This document shows positions 57,448-64,000 of a stretch of DNA of 64,000 nt, piece after piece. Below the pieces are notes generated by a model. The model was given only the letters and a program-made list of their open reading frames with translations, was not told the origin of the DNA and did not search any database. Position 1 is the stretch's first letter. Every line of letters begins with the position of its first letter. The DNA is from Bretschneidera sinensis (taxonomy: Eukaryota; Streptophyta; Magnoliopsida; Brassicales; Akaniaceae), in contig CM043704.1 of NCBI GenBank assembly GCA_023935145.1, positions 92,088,373 to 92,152,372 on the forward strand. The letters run 5' to 3'. Position numbers and translations under genes: made by a program.

Positions 57448-58057
57448 TTTAATATCTGGTAATCATGTTAATCTTTGTTGGTAATATTTAGTTAATTTAA
57501 TGTCCTTATTTGTGTTAATTTAGTTTCTTTTAGTTACTGAATTATTATTTTTATTCTTAGGAATATATTTCATATGTTGATATATTATTTGACTTATAGG
57601 GTGTGAGGATGGCAAATCAATCAAATTGGGCAGTTGAGGCAAATCCTTTTGCAGGAAGAATTTTGAGCCGTTCATTTCAATATATCAATTTATCAAAGTT
57701 ATATTTGATTAATGAATATTGTATCTTAAAGTTGTTCTCAACTATCTTATTTTTAAAAAGAAAAGTATGTCATCTTTTAGATATTGAACAAACTTGAATA
57801 TTGTATTTGGTGGGTTGGTTGTTCATATTTTATCAAATTGTGAAAGTTGTATTGTATTTTTTATTTTTATTTTTAAGAATTTATTTAACAAACAAACATG
57901 AAATGACCAGGGGAAGAGTGTTGTCATGTTTGATCCATGATATATAAAAAATACTAACATTTTAAAAATAAAATAATATTAATTATTTTCAAGTATTTGG
58001 TGTGTGCTTAAAAAAATGTGTTTAGTAAATATGAGAAATAAAATTAATTTTAGGTAT
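57448..58057. other. 3' flank of Harbinger transposase
   Basis: AT-rich. Nothing recognised. Confidence 0.4.
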
Positions 58058-58292
58058 TAAAATATAAACTGAAAACAATTACAAGAAGGTATAATCCAAA
58101 CAGTTTTATATTTTCAAAACAGTTTTCAAAATAAGATTATCTAAACAACATTTCAATGTTTTCTGTTTTGGAAACAGTTTTCGAGTTACAGTTATCCAAT
58201 CATGTTTTTTTTTTTCAGAAAACTGTTTTCAGTTTTCATTTTCGAAAACAGTTTTCGAACACTGAAAACAGAAAATTGTCACCCAAACGTGC

Positions 58293-58890
58293 CAATTATC
58301 AATCAAAATTGGTTGGATTAATTTAATCTCATCTCAATTATCAATCAAAATTAGAGATTAAAATGAAATTAAATTAGTTTAATATAACTTAATAATACCA
58401 AACAAGTACCAATGTACTGCAAACCAAACGGGTTCTCAAATGTTTTGCTTACAAGCAACAACCCTTGAGCCAATCAGTATAGTTACACAATGATGGTTAT
58501 TAAGTTATATATCAACAATATATGTTACTGTTTTACAAGGATTCAGTTGCTGTCCCTTTGGTATAATTGAAGATAAAATGATTAAAATAACTTTATAAAT
58601 TCAAATTACCTTAAACAAAATCGAAAGAGTATTTTGATACGTAATTCAATAAAATCATTGATTTAAATTTTTTACCTTTAAATTTATTTTGAAGATATCA
58701 TACTAATTGATAATTGGAAAAGTACTATATTGATATCATTGGAAATAGTTCAGTAAGAGAAAAAGGAGTATAAAATGTGATTTTATAAAAATAACCTTAC
58801 TTTGTTGTTGTTTTCTTTTAGCCATAGGAGTATAATTTTTTTTTTCTTGAGGAGTAACCATGGGAGTATAATCAGACTCACGATTTTAGT
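58293..58890. other. AT-rich intergenic DNA
   Basis: Nothing recognised. Base composition changes sharply to GC-rich at about 58890. Confidence 0.4.
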
Positions 58891-58914
58891 GTGTGATATG
58901 GCCTAAAAAACACT

Positions 58915-59083
58915 GGCCCAAACAAACACCAAGCCCAGTAGGCTTGTTCTGGCCCAAACAAACACCAGACCCGGCTCAAACCTGCGGCCCAGATAAGTTC
59001 GGACCCCGGAAGGGGTAATCCAGCCCAGCCGACTCGAAAAACATCCCCGGCCCAGACAAACAATCAGTGTGTTCCACGGCCCA
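58915..59083 (+). promoter_or_regulatory. Cluster of five GGCCCA (site II-type) motifs
   Basis: GGCCCA occurs at 58915, 58951, 58986, 59049 and 59078. Two lie in an imperfect direct repeat sharing CTGGCCCAAACAAACACCA (near 58913 and 58949). TGGGCC/GGCCCA elements bind TCP factors in plant promoters. Here they may be the element's promoter; inferred. Confidence 0.4.
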
Positions 59084-60720
59084 GCAAGGAACGATGCTAG
59101 GAGAGCCAACAAGGAAGCCCCGGCTGCGTGCTCGGCTCCTATCCAAGGCGAAGTCCACGGTCACCGATCCAAATCCGGATTTCCAACAATCCCAGAGCAT
59201 GCCACCCCCGCCAGGGAACAACGTCTCCACCTCGCTGAAACCGACTCCCCAGACGACGAGGGAGCCCCTGCGCACCTCCAAGCCCCGGCTCAGTTCCTAG
59301 AACTGTCCAGAATGATAGCCAATCTGGCGGCTCAAGTCCGGGAAAGGGGCCGACAGCCTTCATATCCTCCCCACCAAGCTCTGGGAGAGGCTGAGTCATC
59401 AGGCAGGAATGACCCAACACATAACTAGCCCCGTGCTGAGCCCTCACCGCGCCATAGCCGGCCCAAAGAAAGTTCCACCTCAAAGGGCAACCCCAGCCTC
59501 GACAGACGATTTGAGGAAATGTAGGAAAGAATAGACTCGGCTCTGAGATACAAGAATCTCAGTATTATAGACGAACTCTGCGTCCAGGACCCTCCTTTCA
59601 TGGAAGGCGTCCTAGAAACCCCCATCCCGCCAAACTTCAGGATGCCCCAGGTCAGAATGTATGACGGGACCATGGATCCGATGGACCACCTCCAGCACTA
59701 TAAAACGACGATGGTGTTGCACTGGCACTCAGACCAGATCATGTGCCGTGCCTTTCCTCTGACTCTCGAAAAGGCGGCGGGCACTTGGTACTCACGCTTA
59801 AAGCCAGGAACCATTGGTAATTTTAAAGAACTCAGCTATGCTTTCGCTTCTCACTTCCTCAGCAGCAAGGGGCCCAAGAAAACCTCGGAAAGCCTCTTCA
59901 ACATTATCCAGCATAAGGGAGAAAGGCTTCGGGCTTACATTTCCCGGTTCAACACAGCAGCTTGGGAAATTCCAGACCTTGATCCCAACATCCAGGTGAT
60001 GGCCTTCAAAAACGGATTAAGGTCGGGAATCTTTAGCTCCAAGCTAACTCGGCGCCCGCCCCAAGACATGAACGAAATCCTGGCCCGGGCAGAAAAGTAC
60101 ATGCTGGCGAAAGACGATCAAGCTTTCAGAAGAGAAAGAGAAGGAGAAACCGAAAGAAAAAAGAAAGACCCTGTCCCTCAGAAAGGAGTGGCCAAAAAAC
60201 CTCACCAAGAGGACAGGTATAGGCCCCACCCTCGGGTCAACAACTTCACTCCCCTCAACACTACTAGGACTGACGTCCTCATGCAGCTTCAAGACAAGTC
60301 TGTCCTACAGTGGCCACCCAAGAAGCCCCTTGGAGGAGACCCCAAGAAGTGGTGCTGGTTCCACCAAAGTTGTGGCCACGACACGGAGGAGTGCCACGAC
60401 CTGAAGGAACAGATTGAGAAACTCATCAACCGAGGGCACCTGATGGAGTTCACTGGGCCTCGAAGGCATGAAAACCCAGTGTCACCAAGGAGAGATGACA
60501 TACACCCTTATCAAGCTTGGTAAGAGAGGTCGAATCCTCGAAGAGACCCCAGGGCAGAGCAGGAGAGGCCCCGCCAAAAGAAGCCAGAAGTACCCGCAAC
60601 CACCCGAATTATCACAACGATTCGCAGGAGGAAATTTGGGGCAGAGCGGTAAAGCGTATGCCAGGGCCCTGGCCTCAGTCAGTGGCCCCCACAAGAAAAA
60701 ATGAAGCCCGTGATCTCCTT
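59069..60720 (+). pseudogene. Tat-like gag
   Basis: One frame is coding-like from at least 59069. ELSRMIANLAAQVRERG precedes TAG at 59426-59428 and a second TAG at 59522-59524. From 59600 it is open for 307 codons: MPQVRMYDGTMDPMDHLQHY, AFPLTLEKAAGTWYSRL and FNTAAWEIPDLDPNIQ are classic Gypsy Gag motifs. A zinc-finger-like CWFHQSCGHDTEECHDL follows. TAA at 60521-60523 ends it. Two compensating frameshifts lie near 60618 and 60700; the second is in an A run. Upstream start not determined. Confidence 0.88.
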
Positions 60721-61460
60721 CACGGAAGATGACCTGGAGGACGTGCAGATTCCCCATGATGACGCTGTAGTAGTCGCACTCCTAGTGGCCAACTGCGAGA
60801 TACGGCGGGTCCTGATCGATAACGGAAGCTCCGCTGACATTCTGTTTCACGATACCTACTAGCGCATAGAACTGAAGGAGGGACGTCTAGAGCCTGCCCC
60901 TGCCCCCCTCTACGGCTTCGAGAGATCCCCAGTCTTCCCAGAAAGAAGCATAGTCCTCCCGGTAATAGCCGGGACAGTACCGAGAACCGCCACTGTACGG
61001 GCCACGTTCCTTATGGTAAAACAACCCTCCTCCTACAACATGATAATTGGGTGGCCCACCCTCAACAAGCTGAAAGTTGTCGTCTCAACCTATCACCTGA
61101 AGGTCAAGTTCCCTACTGGCAAAGGTGTAAGGGTGATAAAAGGGGATCAGAGAGCCTCCCGGTCCTGCTACCTGACCGTCATCAGGGAAGGGAAAAAGAC
61201 TGAGGCCCTACCACTTGAAGTTGAGGATATGCGAGACGAAATGAGGGCACCCAGAGGCCGACCCGCCGAGGAACTAACCGCTGTACTCCTAGGAGAAGAC
61301 CCCACCTGGACCATACAAGTAGGAACAAACCTCTCAAAGGAGGCCAGAGAAGAACTCCTTCGCCTCTTCCGGAGGAACCAAGATCTGTTCGCCTGGTCAG
61401 CATCAGACATGCCAGGGGTCAACCCTGAAACCATTGAGCACCACCTGAACGTAGACCCTG
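60721..61460 (+). pseudogene. Tat-like aspartic protease region
   Basis: ISFTEDDLEDVQIPHDDA begins the domain; the active site LIDNGSSADILF is at about 60812-60847. TAG at 60860-60862 replaces an expected CAG. YNMIIGWPTLNKLKVVVSTY is the typical C-terminal protease block. The linker to RT follows (GTNLSKEAREELLRLFRRNQ). Confidence 0.85.
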
Positions 61461-62497
61461 AATACAAGCCAGTTATTCAGAAGAAGAGGCCATTTACCCT
61501 AGAGCGTCAGGTGGCCATAAACGCCGAGGTGGACAAGCTGCTGGAAGCCGGTTTCATTAAAGAAGCAAGGTATCCCGAGTGGGTATCTAATATGGTAATG
61601 GTCAAGAAAGCCAGCGGAAAGTGGCGCATCTGCATTGATTTCACCAACTTAAACAAAGCTTGCCCCAATGATAGCTTCCCTCTCCCCCGGATCGATCAAA
61701 TGGTGGATGCCACCTCAGGGCATGAACTCCTCTCTTTCATGGACGCCTACTCTGGTTACAATCAGATCTTCATGCATAAGTCTGATCAAGAAAAGACCGC
61801 CTTCGTCACCGAGCGAGGGTTATACTGCTACAAGGTAATGCTTTTTGGGCTGAAGAATGTTGGGGCAACCTACAAGAGGTTGGTGAACAAAATATTCAAA
61901 AGACAGATCGGGAGGAATACGGAAGTCTACGTGGACGACATGCTGGTCAAAAGCCCCGAGGCATGAAACCACCATTCCGATCTAGAGGAGGCCTTTGGAG
62001 TCCTGCACAAACATAAAATGAGGTTGAATCCGTCCAAGTGTGCCTTTGGGGTAATCGGAGGCAAGTTCCTGGGATTCATGGTCACTCAGAGAGGGATAGA
62101 GGTCAACGCAGAGAAGATAGAAGCTATCCTCAACATGGCCCCTCCCAAGTCAGTGAAAGAAGTCCAGCGACTTACTGGATGAATTGCAGCCCTGAGCCGT
62201 TTCATGTCTAAATCGGCAGAAATGTGCCTCCCTTTCTTTCAGGCTATCAAAAAGGCAAAAAACTTCGCCTGGTCTGAGAGCTGCCAAGAGGCGTTTGAAG
62301 ACTTAAAAAAGTACCTAAGTTCGCCACCCCTTCTGACCAAACCACTCCCGAACGAAGAGCTCTTCCTTTACCTATCTGCCAGACCAAGCATTGTGGCATC
62401 TGTCCTGGTACGAGAAGAATAGGGTATCCAAAAGCCCATCTACTACGTCAGCCGAATTCTCCATGAGGCCGAGACGAGGTACCCTCCTATTAAAAAA
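61461..62497 (+). pseudogene. Tat-like reverse transcriptase
   Basis: Motifs in order: VDKLLEAGFIKEARYPEWVS, KWRICIDFTNLNKACPNDSF, LLSFMDAYSGYNQI, TAFVTERGLYCYKVMLFGLK and VYVDDMLVKS (about 61925). The catalytic Asp residues are kept. Stops: TGA at 61964-61966 and 62180-62182 (both expected CGA) and TAG at 62420-62422 (expected CAG). Part of RNase H follows (PIYYVSRILHEAETRYPPI). Confidence 0.9.
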
Positions 62498-63727
62498 ATG
62501 GCCTACGCTCTGGTAATAGTCGCCCGAAAACTCCGGCTTTATTTTCAAGAGCACACTATCGTCCTTTTGACGGACCAACCCTTGAGGCAAGTCTTCCACA
62601 ATCTGAGTGCTTCAAGAAGAATGGTAAAATGGGCAGTCGAGCTAGGGGAGTTTGATATCCGTTACCGACCCAGACAATCTATCAAGGCCCAGGCCCTGGC
62701 CGACTTCATCGTGGAGACGACTTTGCCCATAATTCCGGACGAACCAGAAGCACATCTAAACGACGGTCCCCCTCCGGGATGGAGTCTCCATGTGGATGGA
62801 TCCTCGAATTCACTAGGGAGTGGGGCAGGACTCATCTTCTGCAGCCCGGAGGGTTTCACCATTGAATATGCGTTGAGGTTCGGATTTAAGGCCTCCAATA
62901 ACGAAGCAGAATATGAAGCCCTTCTGGCCGGACTGAGGTTAGCCAAGGCACTAGCAGTAGAAGCACTAGAGGTATTCAGTGACTCTCAGCTAGTGGTAAG
63001 CCAAGTGCAGGGAGAATTCGAGGCCAGGGGCGAGAAGCTCTCCCGATATCTCCGAAAAGTGAAGGAATCGGTTACCATGTTCAAAACATTTCGGATAACT
63101 CAGATTCCCCGAGCCAAAAACTCTAAGGCAGATGCCCTTGCTAATTTGGCCTCCTCCCAACAATTGGTGCCTAGTCGAGCTGTCTATCAGGAAACTCTCC
63201 CTGCCCCAAGTATAGATGAAGCCCCGATCATGCCAGTGGAAGAGGGACCCTCGTGGATGGACCCGATTCTCAAGTATCTGAAAGACGGCACTGTACCGAA
63301 ACCCAAGGACCAAGCCAGAAAGGTGATCTCCCGTGCCTCGCGTTACACCCTTATGGAAGGGCAATTATATAAAAGGGGTCTAACTACACTGTATCTACGA
63401 TGCCTCAGGCCCGGAGAGGCAGACTATGCACTCCGGGAGGTCCACAAAGGAATATACAGAAACCACCTTGGAGCTCGAGCCTTAGCCTTCAAAATCTTCC
63501 GCCAGGGGTACTACTGGCCAACGGTAAAGGATGACGCAGCAAGTTTGGTCAAGAAATGTGAAAATTGTCAGCGGTGGTCTCCAACATCACATCGACCTGC
63601 TAACCCTCTCGTCTCCATCACTAGTCCCCTCCTCTTCGCCATGTGGGGGATGGATCTCCTGGGCCCATTCCCAATGTCCGTTGGGCAGAAGAAGCACCTC
63701 ATCGTGGCCATTGACTGCTTCACCTAA
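62498..63727 (+). pseudogene. Tat-like RNase H, second RNase H and integrase N-terminal part
   Basis: An open stretch of 409 codons. The end of the first RNase H is at LRLYFQEHTIVLLTDQPLRQ. The second, archaeal-type RNase H (RVT_3) shows WSLHVDGSSNSLGSGAG, NNEAEYEALLAGLRLA and EVFSDSQLVVSQVQGEFEAR, with its acidic residues D, E, D visible. Integrase begins with the zinc site (EVHKGIYRNHLGARA, CENCQRWSP). The catalytic domain starts WGMDLLGPFP. TAA at 63725-63727 replaces an expected Lys codon. Confidence 0.9.
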
Positions 63728-64000
63728 TGGGTCGAGGCTGAGTCGTTGGCAAGCATCACGGATCACCAAACCAGGAACTTTGTCTGGAAGTCGATAGTAT
63801 ACCGCTTCGAAATCCCTCGCGTGCTGATCACCGACAATGGAAAGTAGTTTGACAGCTCCCGATTCAAAAAATTTTGCGACGACCTCCATATTAACCATCT
63901 GTTCTCCTCTGTGGGGTACCCGCAAGCCAATGGCCAGGCTGAAGTAACCAACAGGACGCTCCTCCAAGGAATCAGGAGAAGACTCAACGAGGCAGATAAT
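63728..64000 (+). pseudogene. Tat-like integrase catalytic core, incomplete
   Basis: Same frame continues: WVEAESLASITDHQTRNFVW, then PRVLITDNGK (catalytic Asp), TAG at 63845-63847, and YPQANGQAEVTNRTLLQGI with the expected Glu in QAEVTNR. It runs off the window. Confidence 0.88.

Larger units (their letters stand above)
54410..58292 (+). mobile_element. PIF-Harbinger DNA transposon, decayed
   Basis: Two ORF remnants in the usual order: a Myb/SANT-like protein (54625-55664) and a DDE transposase (56066-57447). The right end may be the GGCACGTTTGGGTGAC sequence (minus strand) ending near 58292, inside a region rich in TTTTCAGTTTTC motifs. The left end is uncertain: the solo LTR abuts it, and only the GC-rich inverted repeat remains. 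Boundaries are approximate. Confidence 0.75.
58890..64000 (+). mobile_element. Gypsy retrotransposon, Tat-like with dual RNase H (runs off window end)
   Basis: A GC-rich block contrasting with its AT-rich left flank. It contains leader, gag, protease, reverse transcriptase, RNase H, a second RNase H of archaeal type, and integrase, the order of the Tat lineage. From 60.76 kb to the end one reading frame is kept without any frameshift, broken only by six stop codons. No clear primer site or LTR boundary was found at the left, so the start is approximate and the LTR may be partial. Confidence 0.88.

Noticed and set aside
57603..57797. 64-residue frame after the Harbinger transposase
   Set aside because: No transposase similarity; AT-rich tail lacking motif or splice evidence.
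63531..63967. Overlapping frames on both strands near the window end
   Set aside because: Shadows of the integrase frame in GC-rich DNA.

Overview
The window is nuclear DNA of a flowering plant, most likely a eudicot. Its few genes have GT-AG introns, its intergenic DNA is very AT-rich, and most of the sequence is transposable elements of plant lineages: Copia/Sirevirus, Gypsy/Tekay, Gypsy/Tat, PIF-Harbinger and small Mutator-like or fold-back elements. No bacterial-style operon, CRISPR array, rRNA or tRNA gene was seen. The species cannot be named from the sequence alone.

Layout. 1-1680 is the 5' end of a Copia (Sirevirus-like) element on the minus strand: partial gag, primer-binding site and LTR. 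1747-12027 is a complete copy of the same family on the plus strand, with two ~1.23 kb LTRs, an ATGTG target duplication, broken gag-pol and an intact extra 3' ORF. The two copies lie head to head, 66 bp apart, and form a large inverted repeat. 13342-18640 is the real gene island: an intronless EVE-domain protein gene, then an eight-exon nuclear gene for an RsmE-type (SPOUT) rRNA methyltransferase with a probable organelle-targeting leader. 18641-42164 is mostly intergenic. It holds a 65-residue basic protein gene (25856-26053), a long decayed repeat field (about 28.1-33.0 kb), an A-type cyclin pseudogene (33642-34166, minus), a 766 bp Mutator-like element with 9 bp target duplications, a 157-residue plant protein gene (38815-39288, minus) and a fold-back element. 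42165-51793 is a decayed Gypsy/Tekay-like element with 2.5-2.6 kb LTRs. 53266-54398 is a solo LTR of the Sirevirus family. 54410-58292 is a decayed PIF-Harbinger transposon with both its ORFs. From about 58.9 kb to the window end is a GC-richer Gypsy/Tat-type element with two RNase H domains, close to intact but interrupted by stop codons that mostly look like C-to-T changes.

The most unusual structure is in the Sirevirus family. Its LTRs carry an array of the 12-base palindrome CCAGTCGACTGG. The copies start alternately 22 and 31 bases apart, giving a 53-base dimeric unit. The same 22/31 geometry recurs in the internal noncoding region between pol and the 3' ORF (8308-8644) and in the remote solo LTR. 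Both spacings are close to whole helical turns, which suggests cooperative protein binding on one face of the DNA. That is inference; the spacing itself is read directly.

The host genes are independent single genes. The EVE protein and the RsmE-like enzyme are both linked to nucleic-acid modification and are co-oriented neighbours, but nothing shows that they are functionally coupled.
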